This document shows positions 1 to 8,546 of a stretch of 64,000 nucleotides of DNA, in pieces. The notes under the pieces are model-generated. The model was not told the origin of the DNA, did no database searches, and saw only the letters and a list, made by a program, of their open reading frames with translations. The first letter of the stretch is position 1; each line of letters begins with the position of its first letter. The DNA comes from Flavobacterium coralii (lineage in GTDB: Bacteria > Bacteroidota > Bacteroidia > Flavobacteriales > Flavobacteriaceae): assembly GCF_019891545.1 (NCBI RefSeq), contig NZ_JAHDIU010000009.1, forward strand, positions 1 to 64,000, written 5' to 3'. The position numbers were made by a program, and so were the translations under genes.

Positions 1-83
1 GGAAATTTTGCTTGGGATTGTAATCTTTAAAGACTACTTTTGATTTAATTGACACACCGCAAGTTAATAAACTTGCCGAATAT

Positions 84-110
84 GGGGAGCTCTCGGGCTC
101 CCTTATTTGT
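84..110 (+). terminator. Hairpin terminator of an upstream plus-strand gene
   Basis: GGGAGC and GCTCCC form a 6-bp stem around a 5-nt loop and are followed by a T-rich run. This suggests termination of a rightward transcript that enters from outside the window. The gene itself is not in view. Confidence 0.55.
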
Positions 111-112
111 AT

Positions 113-150
113 AAAAAAATTAGGGCTGTATCACTTTTGAGACAGCCCCA
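113..150 (-). terminator. Rho-independent terminator of prfC
   Basis: An inverted repeat GGGCTGT...ACAGCCC lies just beyond the prfC stop codon. On the minus strand the hairpin is followed by a run of T (the A-run at 113-119 on the plus strand), which is the layout of an intrinsic terminator for leftward transcription. Confidence 0.75.
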
Positions 151-177
151 TTTTGCTTTTATATAAATGTTGTAACC

Positions 178-1767
178 TTAATCAAACTCAGATGTAAAGA
201 ACAGCTTAACGCTTGGGTATTTTTGCTGTGTCATCTGTATTGAAAATTCTGAATCGGCAAGAAAAACAAGCTGGTCATATTTGTCCTTTGCAAGGAATTT
301 TTGCTTGATGCGCTTAAATTCGGCGAACTCTTCATTTTTAGGATCTTCGGGCTTTACCCAGCAGGCTTTATAGGCAGGGAAATTCTCATAGCTGCATTTT
401 GCGCCATACTCGTGCTCCAGCCTGTATTGTATAACCTCATACTGTAACGCACCCACAGTACCGATAACCTTACGGTTGTTCAGCTCCAGGGTAAAAAGCT
501 GCGCCACACCCTCGTCCATTAGCTGGTCGATACCCTTTTCAAGCTGCTTGGCTTTCATCGGGTCGGCGTTGTTAATATAGCGGAAGTGTTCCGGGCTAAA
601 GCTTGGTATGCCTTTAAATGCCATTTGTTCGCCCTCGGTAAGCGTGTCGCCTATCTTAAAGTTACCTGTATCATGCAGACCTACAATATCTCCCGGATAA
701 GAAATATCAACGATTTCTTTTTTCTCGGCAAAAAAGGCATTTGGGCTGCTGAACTTTAGGTTCTTGTTGTGGCGCACGTGCAGGTAAGGCTTGTTGCGCT
801 CAAACTGCCCCGACACTATTTTAATGAACGCCAGCCTGTCGCGGTGCTTGGGGTCCATGTTGGCGTGTATCTTGAATACGAATCCCGAAAATTTATTTTC
901 ATCAGGCTGAACGGTGCGGGTATCACTGTCTTTTGGCCTGGGCGATGGTGCTATTTCTATAAAGCAGTCCAGCAGTTCACGAACACCAAAGTTATTTAAT
1001 GCCGAACCGAAAAACACGGGCTGCAGTTTACCATCAAGATACTGCTGGCGGTCGAAAGCGGGGTACACTTCAGATATAAGCTCCAGTTCTTCACGCAGCT
1101 TATCTGCCGGTTTTGCACCGATGAGCTTGTCAAGCTCAGGGTTATTAATATCGTCAAAGGCAATGGTTTCCTCTATGTTCTTGCGGCTGTCTCCGCTAAA
1201 CAGGTTAATGTTCTTTTCCCAGATATTATATATACCCTGAAAATCATACCCCATACCGATAGGAAAACTAAGCGGTGTAACGGTAAGCCCCAGTTTTTGT
1301 TCTACCTCGTCCATCAGGTCAAAAGCATCTTTACCTTCACGGTCAAGCTTGTTTATGAAAACCAGCATGGGTATGTTGCGCATACGGCAAACCTCTACCA
1401 GTTTTTCGGTTTGTTCCTCAACACCCTTTGCCACGTCTATTACCACAATAACACTGTCAACCGCGGTAAGGGTACGAAAGGTATCCTCGGCAAAATCTTT
1501 GTGGCCGGGGGTATCTAATATGTTTATCTTTTTGTCTTTATAATTAAAGGCAAGCACCGATGTAGCAACTGATATACCACGCTGGCGCTCAATCTCCATA
1601 AAGTCGGAAGTTGCGCCCTTTTTTATCTTGTTGCTTTTTACGGCTCCGGCCTCCTGTATGGCGCCACCAAATAGCAGCAGCTTTTCGGTAAGCGTTGTTT
1701 TACCCGCATCGGGGTGCGATATAATGCCGAAGGTGCGCCTTCTTTTAATTTCGTCAGTAAAACCCAT
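178..1767 (-). CDS. prfC: Peptide chain release factor 3 (RF3)
   Basis: Translational GTPase that removes RF1/RF2 from the ribosome after peptide release; cytoplasmic. The 529-residue protein is full length for the family. The G1 P-loop SHPDAGKTT is at residues 17-25, the G3 motif DTPGHKDF at 85-92 and the G4 motif NKLD at 139-142, followed by the domain II and III regions typical of RF3. It begins at an ATG whose next codons (MGFTDEIKRRRTFGIISHPD) match the usual RF3 N-terminus. It is a single-gene unit with its own minus-strand promoter-like element and terminator. EF-G-like alternatives are unlikely because the N-terminal motif spacing fits RF3. Confidence 0.96.
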   Translation of the reverse strand: MGFTDEIKRRRTFGIISHPDAGKTTLTEKLLLFGGAIQEAGAVKSNKIKKGATSDFMEIERQRGISVATSVLAFNYKDKKINILDTPGHKDFAEDTFRTLTAVDSVIVVIDVAKGVEEQTEKLVEVCRMRNIPMLVFINKLDREGKDAFDLMDEVEQKLGLTVTPLSFPIGMGYDFQGIYNIWEKNINLFSGDSRKNIEETIAFDDINNPELDKLIGAKPADKLREELELISEVYPAFDRQQYLDGKLQPVFFGSALNNFGVRELLDCFIEIAPSPRPKDSDTRTVQPDENKFSGFVFKIHANMDPKHRDRLAFIKIVSGQFERNKPYLHVRHNKNLKFSSPNAFFAEKKEIVDISYPGDIVGLHDTGNFKIGDTLTEGEQMAFKGIPSFSPEHFRYINNADPMKAKQLEKGIDQLMDEGVAQLFTLELNNRKVIGTVGALQYEVIQYRLEHEYGAKCSYENFPAYKACWVKPEDPKNEEFAEFKRIKQKFLAKDKYDQLVFLADSEFSIQMTQQKYPSVKLFFTSEFD

Positions 1768-1800
1768 TATAAAATTTAGCTGTTACATTTAAAAACCGTG

Positions 1801-1808
1801 CAAAAATA
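1801..1808 (-). promoter_or_regulatory. Candidate -7 box for prfC
   Basis: On the minus strand this reads TATTTTTG, matching the Bacteroidota -7 consensus TAnnTTTG, 34 bp before the prfC ATG. No clear -33 TTG was seen at the usual distance, so the call rests on the -7 box alone. Confidence 0.45.
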
Positions 1809-1905
1809 GGGTTTATATTCTGTAAAACATAGTTTTGTATAAATTGGATATATTTGGGAAATTATACATGCAAATTTATATTATCTAATTATTATAAATC
1901 GGATT

Positions 1906-2574
1906 ATGTCTAACATATGTTATTACGTTCTCAAGAACAGATATGTCAAAAACAATTCCTCTGCAAAGCCAATTTATGCTATAATAACCAGAGATACCTT
2001 TGAACCATATCTTTACGCTGATTCAGAAACTTTCGAAGGACCATTTTTAAATTTAAATATTTTAAAACAGAATTCAAAGTTAATAAAGGAACTCAAAATT
2101 ACCGATCCCAAACAATATGCAAAAATTATCAGAACCGAGAATTTCATTAACTCTAAGTACTTAATCGAGATACCAGATGGGAAGACTTACAGTTTTGATT
2201 TTGTAGATTTATTAGAGCATGGCACGAAAGGGAGTGTAAAAGATTCTAAAAGCCAAGGAGGTCATTTTTATATGCCAAATAATATCAGGATAATTGAAAC
2301 ATTAAAAGTTGACGTTAAAGGCGTTTTGGAGGCAAAAATAGCTATTCGCAACCAAAATACTGATAAATGGGTCAGTAAAGAAAAAGAAACCACACTGTTT
2401 CCATTATCATGGGATTTACAAAAATATTTTGATGAGTGTGACTATACTGTTAAACATAAAATTAAAATAGGAGAATATAAATTTTCTTCTACAACTACTT
2501 GTGGAATTCCAGTTGAAATAATTTTAAAAGAAGGTAAATTGATAAGTATCTATCCTTTGCTAACATTGAGCTAA
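1906..2574 (+). CDS. Orphan protein with EndoU-nuclease-like C-terminal domain
   Basis: A 222-residue protein without signal peptide or membrane segment. Residues about 101-218 show the pattern of the bacterial EndoU RNase toxin domain: an EHG histidine motif at 104-106, a GGH motif at 118-120, a hydrophobic-FP segment at 164-166 followed by a tryptophan, then TTTCGI at 196-201 and a terminal IYP at 215-217. EndoU domains cleave RNA and are usually the C-terminal warhead of polymorphic toxins. Residues 1-100 are not recognised. The gene stands alone, is much richer in A/T than its neighbours and has no obvious immunity gene beside it, suggesting transfer or a remnant of a larger toxin locus. 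The family call is by motif only. Confidence 0.6.
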   Translation: MSNICYYVLKNRYVKNNSSAKPIYAIITRDTFEPYLYADSETFEGPFLNLNILKQNSKLIKELKITDPKQYAKIIRTENFINSKYLIEIPDGKTYSFDFVDLLEHGTKGSVKDSKSQGGHFYMPNNIRIIETLKVDVKGVLEAKIAIRNQNTDKWVSKEKETTLFPLSWDLQKYFDECDYTVKHKIKIGEYKFSSTTTCGIPVEIILKEGKLISIYPLLTLS

Positions 2575-2669
2575 TAATTTTTTTCATGTAAGCATTTTAC
2601 TCTTATATTACTGAAAACACTATTTTTACATCTATTGTTATAATTGCTTAAGAAAGAATGTGCCAATAA

Positions 2670-3611
2670 ATGAATTATACCTGCCTGACAAATAAGTTAT
2701 TAAGGTGGTTGCCAAGTTTGCTGCTTGTATTGTGTGGCTTAAAACTGCACGCCCAGCAGGAGCCGCAATACAGCCAGTATATGTATAACACCCTTACGGT
2801 AAACCCGGGCTATACAGGCAGCACAGGCGGGCTTGATGCCATACTGCTGCACCGCTCGCAGTGGATTGGTATGGATGGCGCACCGCGCACGCAGGCGCTT
2901 GCAGTGCATTCCCCTGTGTGGAACGAAAGGGTAGGGCTTGGCCTTAGTGCGGTTAACGACAGGATTGGCCCGGCAGATGAGTTGTATATTGATGGTAATT
3001 TTTCTTACACACTGTATTTAGGCATGCAGGGCAGGCTGGCATTCGGGCTTAAGGCCGGGGCACGCATACTGAATATTGACTGGAGCAGGGGGCGCTATTA
3101 CCAAGAGGGCGATCCGCTTTTAAATACCAACATCAATAACAGGGCTGCCGCTACCATAGGCTCCGGGGTTTACTATTATACCGATAAATGGTATGCAGGG
3201 GTATCAGTACCCAATTTTATCCGCGATAATTATTATGACGATATACAGGAAACGGTGGTTTCTGACAGGCTGCACTATTACTTTATAGGTGGTTATGTGT
3301 TCGACCTTACAGGGAGCATTAAGTTTAAGCCTGCCGTGCTGGGCAAGGTTGTTTCGGGCTCGCCCGTAACGGTAGATGCTTCGGCAAACTTCCTGTTCCA
3401 GGAAAAGTTTACATTTGGAGCTTCTTACCGTTGGGACGATTCGGTTAGTGCGCTGGCGGGTTTCCAGATAACAGAGCAGTTGTTTGCAGGTTATGCCTTT
3501 GATTATTCGGTAACAGAACTGAATAAGTATAACGATGGCTCTCATGAGTTTATACTGCGTTTTCAGCTAATGCCCAAAACAGCACGGATAAAATCGCCGA
3601 GGTTCTTTTAA
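2670..3611 (+). CDS. PorP/SprF-family type IX secretion outer-membrane protein
   Basis: A 313-residue outer-membrane beta-barrel. A signal peptide ends at about residue 29 (HAQ). The mature start shows the family signature PQYSQYMYN with NPGYTG, and the barrel strands continue to the C-terminus. PorP/SprF proteins work with T9SS and gliding motility and often help secrete or anchor a partner encoded nearby. The gene is followed after 11 nt by a TPR/PD40/OmpA gene, the usual partner arrangement, which suggests an operon. No large adhesin gene (SprB-like) lies upstream here, so the specific client is unknown. Confidence 0.9.
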   Translation: MNYTCLTNKLLRWLPSLLLVLCGLKLHAQQEPQYSQYMYNTLTVNPGYTGSTGGLDAILLHRSQWIGMDGAPRTQALAVHSPVWNERVGLGLSAVNDRIGPADELYIDGNFSYTLYLGMQGRLAFGLKAGARILNIDWSRGRYYQEGDPLLNTNINNRAAATIGSGVYYYTDKWYAGVSVPNFIRDNYYDDIQETVVSDRLHYYFIGGYVFDLTGSIKFKPAVLGKVVSGSPVTVDASANFLFQEKFTFGASYRWDDSVSALAGFQITEQLFAGYAFDYSVTELNKYNDGSHEFILRFQLMPKTARIKSPRFF

Positions 3612-3622
3612 AACTACCAGCC

Positions 3623-5566
3623 ATGAAAAAGTATCTGTTTTTAGCCGTACTGCTCCTTACATCCCTGTTTGCTTCCGCACAGTATAAGTTAGAGAAAGCC
3701 AATAAGCTGTATGATGAAATGGCTTATACCGCCGCCGCCGAAGCCTATGAAGATTATGTGAAGGGTGCTAATCCTTCAACATCTACGCGAATGAAGATAG
3801 CCGATACTTACTATTATATAAACAGGTTTACGGATGCAGTAAAATGGTATGAAAAGGGCAAGGCCGATAAATTAGATGATGACCATTTTAACCGCTACAT
3901 ACAGTCGCTACGCAGCCTGAAGCAGTATGAAAAGGCAGATGAACTCCTTGCCGCAAAGCTGGGCAAAAGCAAAAAGCCTGAACTGCTGCAAAACTTCCTG
4001 AAACAGAAAAAACAGTTAGACAGCATCAATAAATACGGAACGGTATATACCATTGACACGCTGAATATAAATTCACGCAAGTCTGATTTTGGAACTGCTT
4101 TTTATGGGGATAAAGTTGTTTATTCTTCTGCTAAAGATACTGCCCATCTGGGTGGCAGGGTTTATAAATGGAACGAGCAGCCGTTTCTGGACTTATATGT
4201 CGCCGACCGAGATACCGCTACCGGAGCGCTTATCAATGAGCAAAAGTTTATGCCCAAGAGCCACACCCGCTACCATAATGCATCGGTTGCTTTTGCATCC
4301 GACGGGCAGACGATTTACTACAGTACCAATACCGTTAAAAAAAGGGATAAACTTAACAATGCAAGTAACGGTACCAACAATCTCCGGATAAGCAGGGCTA
4401 CAATTTCGGGTGATGAACTTATCAATGAAATGGTGCTGCCTTTTTGTAATATAAAATATTCGGTGGCACACCCGGCCTTAACAGAAGATGGAAAATGGCT
4501 CATTTTTACAAGCGATATGCAGGGCGGTCTTGGTGAAACCGATTTATATGCCGTGGCTATAAACGATGATGGCACTTATGGCAAACCTGTTAATTTAGGG
4601 GAGCAGGTAAACACGCCAGGCAAAGAGATGTTTCCGTTTGTGAGTGGCAATAGGCTTTATTTTGCTTCCAACGGCCACTATGGGCTGGGCGGACTTGATA
4701 TTTTTATGTGTACTATCTCTGATGATTTAAACGTAGGGGAGCCTGTAAACCTCGGTTCATCTATAAACAGCAATGCCGACGATTTTGCCTACATAACAGA
4801 TGCAACAGGCCGATACGGTTATTTTTCGTCTAATCGTGAGGGCGGCATGGGCGATGACGATATTTATTATTTTACCCGTAAAGAGGAGCATTCGTGCCTT
4901 CATACCCTTACGGGAATTATAACCGATGCTACCAGTAAAAAACCGATTGAAGGCGTTACCATAAAAGTTGGCGATGTATATGGAAATGTAGTAGGTACAG
5001 GTGATGTAATTACGGATACGGAAGGAAGGTATATAGTAGAGGAGGTGCCTTGTAATTTGTTTATCATGGCAGGTGCTTTTAAAAAAGGATACAGTACTGA
5101 TACGGATGATGTTACTACGCCGGGTGCACCATCCGGAGAAGTGAAAATTGACTTTCAGTTAGTTAAGTATGATAACCTCATTACGAAAGAGAATAATGTT
5201 GCTAAAATAAAGATTGACCCTATATACTTCGATTTTGATAAGTATGACATAACACCGCAGGGAGCGCAGGAGCTGGATAAGGTAGTATATGTAATGCAGC
5301 AGTTTCTGGATATAATTATAAAAATAGAGTCGCATACCGATTCGCGCGGCAGCGATGACTATAATATGGTGCTTTCTCAAAACAGGGCTGATGCTACTTA
5401 TAATTATATTATAGCTAAGGGTGTAAATGCAGGGCGAATAGAAAGCGTTAAAGGCTATGGCGAGTCGCAGTTGCTTAACCAATGCAGCAATGACGTGCCG
5501 TGTACCGATGAAGAGCATCAGCTAAACCGCCGCAGCGATTTTATAATAGTTTCGGGGGGAGAGTAG
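3623..5566 (+). CDS. OmpA-family protein with TPR and PD40 repeats (PorE-like)
   Basis: A 647-residue envelope protein. The signal peptide ends at about residue 20 (ASAQ). TPR-like helices follow to about residue 130, WD40-like PD40 beta-propeller repeats occupy about 200-420, a carboxypeptidase-regulatory/CNA-B-like beta domain lies at about 430-520 and a C-terminal OmpA peptidoglycan-binding domain starts near 530 (FDFDKYDI, then HTDSRG). This architecture is that of T9SS-associated PorE and its paralogs, which tie outer-membrane partners to the cell wall. It follows the PorP/SprF gene by 11 nt and is probably co-transcribed and co-functional with it. Confidence 0.9.
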   Translation: MKKYLFLAVLLLTSLFASAQYKLEKANKLYDEMAYTAAAEAYEDYVKGANPSTSTRMKIADTYYYINRFTDAVKWYEKGKADKLDDDHFNRYIQSLRSLKQYEKADELLAAKLGKSKKPELLQNFLKQKKQLDSINKYGTVYTIDTLNINSRKSDFGTAFYGDKVVYSSAKDTAHLGGRVYKWNEQPFLDLYVADRDTATGALINEQKFMPKSHTRYHNASVAFASDGQTIYYSTNTVKKRDKLNNASNGTNNLRISRATISGDELINEMVLPFCNIKYSVAHPALTEDGKWLIFTSDMQGGLGETDLYAVAINDDGTYGKPVNLGEQVNTPGKEMFPFVSGNRLYFASNGHYGLGGLDIFMCTISDDLNVGEPVNLGSSINSNADDFAYITDATGRYGYFSSNREGGMGDDDIYYFTRKEEHSCLHTLTGIITDATSKKPIEGVTIKVGDVYGNVVGTGDVITDTEGRYIVEEVPCNLFIMAGAFKKGYSTDTDDVTTPGAPSGEVKIDFQLVKYDNLITKENNVAKIKIDPIYFDFDKYDITPQGAQELDKVVYVMQQFLDIIIKIESHTDSRGSDDYNMVLSQNRADATYNYIIAKGVNAGRIESVKGYGESQLLNQCSNDVPCTDEEHQLNRRSDFIIVSGGE

Positions 5567-5605
5567 CCCGCACTATTTATTTTCAATGTTTTGCAATAAT
5601 ACTTA

Positions 5606-5635
5606 TTGTATAATCTTAATGAATTGTTACTTTTG
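5606..5635 (+). promoter_or_regulatory. Promoter of the PpiC/SurA operon
   Basis: TTG at 5606-5608, a 19-bp spacer and TACTTTTG at 5628-5635 match the Bacteroidota consensus TTG-N17-23-TAnnTTTG. It lies about 90 bp upstream of the first chaperone gene. Confidence 0.65.
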
Positions 5636-5724
5636 TTGGTCGCAAAAAATGCCGTTGTGCATACTATATGCATAAGGGCTGCGTTTACTAACCGTATTTA
5701 AAGAGTTATAAAATTTTAAAAATA

Positions 5725-7695
5725 ATGAATTTTAAAAAGGTTCTTTTAGGTTTATCCCTGTTTGTTACTGTTGTTTCTTTCGCACAGCAGGCAAAAAAAG
5801 AGGTGTTATTTACAATAGACGGTACACCGTATTACACTGACGAATTTATAAGGGTTTACAACAAAAACCTCGATCTGGTTAAAGACGATTCGCAAAAAGA
5901 CCTTAATAATTACCTCGACCTGTTTATAGGTTACAAGCTTAAGGTTAATAAGGCCAACAAGCTTGGGCTTCAAAATGGTAAAAAATACCAGAATGAGCTC
6001 AAAAGCTACCGCAACCAGCTATCGCGCAACTACCTTACCGATACTAAAGTTACCAAAGAACTTATAGAAGAGGCCTACAACCGCTCTAAGAAAGAGATAA
6101 AGGCATCGCATATATTATTTATGGTAGATGAAAATGCTTCGCCTGCTGATACATTAAAGGCGTATAACAAAGCGCTTGATGTCCGTAAAAAAGCCCTTGC
6201 CGGAGAAGATTTCGGTAAACTGGCAGAGCAGTACAGCGAAGACCCTTCCGCTAAAGAAAATAAAGGTGACTTAGGCTATTTTTCTGTTTTCAGGATGGTT
6301 TACCCGTTTGAAACGGGTGCATACAACACTCCTAAAGGGCAGGTGTCTAAGCCGGTGCGCAGCCGCTTTGGCTACCACCTTATAAAGGTTAACGATGTTA
6401 GGGATAACAGGGGCGATATCACTGTAGCGCATATCATGATACTTATTCCGCGCAAAGAAGATGCCGCCGCCGAAGCAAAAGCAAAACAAACTATTGACGA
6501 GATATACCAGAAACTAAAGCAGGGCGAAAGCTTTGAAGCGCTTGCCAAACAGTTCTCTCAGGATAAAACATCTGCTCCGGCAGGTGGTATGCTAAACCGT
6601 TTCAGCTCGGGCGAATTAAGCTCTGTTACTTTTGAAGATAAAGCTTTTGCATTGGGTAAGCCCGGTGATTATTCAGAGCCTTTTAAAACCGAGTTTGGCT
6701 GGCATATAGTAAAGCTGATAGAAAAACACCCTGCAAAACCTTTTGCGGATGTTGAAGCCGATTTTGAAAACAGGATAAGAAGAGACGACCGCTCTAAGCT
6801 GATAGCAGCTTCTATGAATGAGAAGCTGAAGAAAAAATATGCGGTTGAAAGAAACCAGAAGGTTTATGCAAAAGTGCTTAAAGCTTTAGGCAATAAAACA
6901 AGTGGGCAAAACTGGGAACTTCCTAAAGATGTTGATACCTACAACCAAACACTTGTAACCATCAATAAAGACAGGAAGCTTACAGCCGAATCTTTTATGA
7001 GGTATATGGCCAACAACCAGAAAAGCGCAGCAACTGTATCGCCTGCCTCTAAGTTTGCCGATGTGCTGTATGAAAGGTATGTAGATGAGCAACTGAATGC
7101 CTACTATAATGATAACCTTGAGAATGAGTTCCCTGAGTTTGGCATAGTAATGGAAGAATACAGGGACGGCTTGTTGCTGTTCGACCTGATGGAGAAAGAA
7201 ATATGGGAGAAAGCCAAGACCGATACACTGGGGCTTGAAAGCTTCTACAACAGCCATAAAGCCGATTACCAGTGGAAAGAAAGGGTGGAGGCAGAAGTAT
7301 ATTCTTCTACAAAAGAAGATGTAATTAAAAAGACAAGGAAGTACCTTAAAAAAGGTCAGGATGCCGAATTCATTAAAAAAGAACTGAACACAGAGGCACA
7401 GGTAAATGTAATGGAGAAAGCCGGGACATTTGAAACTGACAGCGATGCACTGCCTAAGGCTAAGTATTCAGAAGGTGTTTCGGATGTAATGAAAGATGGT
7501 AATTATTACTATGTGGTAAAAACCACAAAGCTGCTGCCTGCAGGTACTAAAACACTTGAAGAGGCAAGGGGCAGAGTAGTTAACGACTATCAGCAATACC
7601 TGGAAAGCACATGGGTTGATGATTTAAGGAAAGAGTTTACGGTTAAGGTAAACAAAGATGTTTTTGAAGGAGTTAAAAAAGAGCTTAAACAATAA
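5725..7695 (+). CDS. Periplasmic peptidyl-prolyl isomerase with two PpiC domains
   Basis: A 656-residue exported chaperone/foldase. The signal peptide ends at about residue 21 (SFAQ). Two parvulin (PpiC/SurA) rotamase domains follow at about 126-228 and 234-338; each ends with the typical FGYH or FGWH motif. The remaining 300 residues resemble the SurA-like N/C chaperone region and are helical. It is the first of three linked genes of this kind. The stop codon overlaps the next start (TAATG), indicating translational coupling. Substrates are probably outer-membrane proteins in transit, by analogy with SurA/PpiD. Confidence 0.9.
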   Translation: MNFKKVLLGLSLFVTVVSFAQQAKKEVLFTIDGTPYYTDEFIRVYNKNLDLVKDDSQKDLNNYLDLFIGYKLKVNKANKLGLQNGKKYQNELKSYRNQLSRNYLTDTKVTKELIEEAYNRSKKEIKASHILFMVDENASPADTLKAYNKALDVRKKALAGEDFGKLAEQYSEDPSAKENKGDLGYFSVFRMVYPFETGAYNTPKGQVSKPVRSRFGYHLIKVNDVRDNRGDITVAHIMILIPRKEDAAAEAKAKQTIDEIYQKLKQGESFEALAKQFSQDKTSAPAGGMLNRFSSGELSSVTFEDKAFALGKPGDYSEPFKTEFGWHIVKLIEKHPAKPFADVEADFENRIRRDDRSKLIAASMNEKLKKKYAVERNQKVYAKVLKALGNKTSGQNWELPKDVDTYNQTLVTINKDRKLTAESFMRYMANNQKSAATVSPASKFADVLYERYVDEQLNAYYNDNLENEFPEFGIVMEEYRDGLLLFDLMEKEIWEKAKTDTLGLESFYNSHKADYQWKERVEAEVYSSTKEDVIKKTRKYLKKGQDAEFIKKELNTEAQVNVMEKAGTFETDSDALPKAKYSEGVSDVMKDGNYYYVVKTTKLLPAGTKTLEEARGRVVNDYQQYLESTWVDDLRKEFTVKVNKDVFEGVKKELKQ

Positions 7696-8546
7696 TGTTT
7701 AAAAAAGCTGTACTGCTGCTTTCGGCGCTTGCTGTTATTTCGTGTGACAGTTTTAAGGAAGAGCAAAAGCCACAGGCAGTTGCCCGGGTGGGCAACTCTT
7801 ATCTTTATAAAGAAGATATAGCGGGTATTGTGCCTGCGGGGACTTCTAAAGAAGACAGTATAGCCATTATAAGGAACTTTATAGACAGGTGGGCTTCTAA
7901 AAAGCTGCTATATAACGCTGCCGAGGTTAACCTTAGCAAAGAAAAGCAGGAAGAATATAACACACTGGTAAGGCAATACAAGACAGATCTTTTTACCAAG
8001 GCTTATATTGAGGAACTTGTAAAACGGAGCGTAGATACAGTTGTAACAGATGCCGACGTAGCTGCTTATTACAACTCGTATAAAGATAACTTCCGTACTA
8101 CCGAAACGCTGGTAAGGCTAAAGTATATTAAGGTAGATAAAGAGCACCCAAAGTTCAACACTATACGCAGCAGGTTTTTAAGCGGCAACAAAAAAGACCT
8201 AAAGGCCCTTCAGGATATGTCGATACAGTTTAAGAGCTTTGCCTTTAATGATACTACCTGGGTAGATATGAACCAAGTGTACACCAAGCTGCCGTTTATA
8301 ACACCCGATAACAGGAACAAATATATCGGCAACGGCATATCGTATCAATACCCTGACTCTACAGATGTATATCTGGTAAAAGTTTCAAGGGTGCTCGATA
8401 AGAATATGGTATCGCCCTATGAATACATAAGGCCTACATTGGTACAGCTTATAATAAACAACAGGAAACTGGAGTTAATAAAGAAACTTGAAAAGGAAAT
8501 AACAGACGATGCGATTAAAAATAATAAATATGAAGTTTATAAATAG
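7695..8546 (+). CDS. Lipoprotein related to SurA/PpiC chaperones, without a clear rotamase domain
   Basis: A 283-residue protein with a lipoprotein signal peptide and lipobox cysteine at residue 17 (VISC). It has a SurA-like N-terminal arrangement (VARVGNSYLYKEDI) but no recognisable parvulin active-site segment. It sits between two PpiC/SurA genes. Its ATG overlaps the previous stop by one base, and the next gene starts inside its last codons. It is probably a membrane-anchored chaperone partner in the same outer-membrane assembly route; this role is inferred from position and weak similarity. Confidence 0.75.
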   Translation: MFKKAVLLLSALAVISCDSFKEEQKPQAVARVGNSYLYKEDIAGIVPAGTSKEDSIAIIRNFIDRWASKKLLYNAAEVNLSKEKQEEYNTLVRQYKTDLFTKAYIEELVKRSVDTVVTDADVAAYYNSYKDNFRTTETLVRLKYIKVDKEHPKFNTIRSRFLSGNKKDLKALQDMSIQFKSFAFNDTTWVDMNQVYTKLPFITPDNRNKYIGNGISYQYPDSTDVYLVKVSRVLDKNMVSPYEYIRPTLVQLIINNRKLELIKKLEKEITDDAIKNNKYEVYK

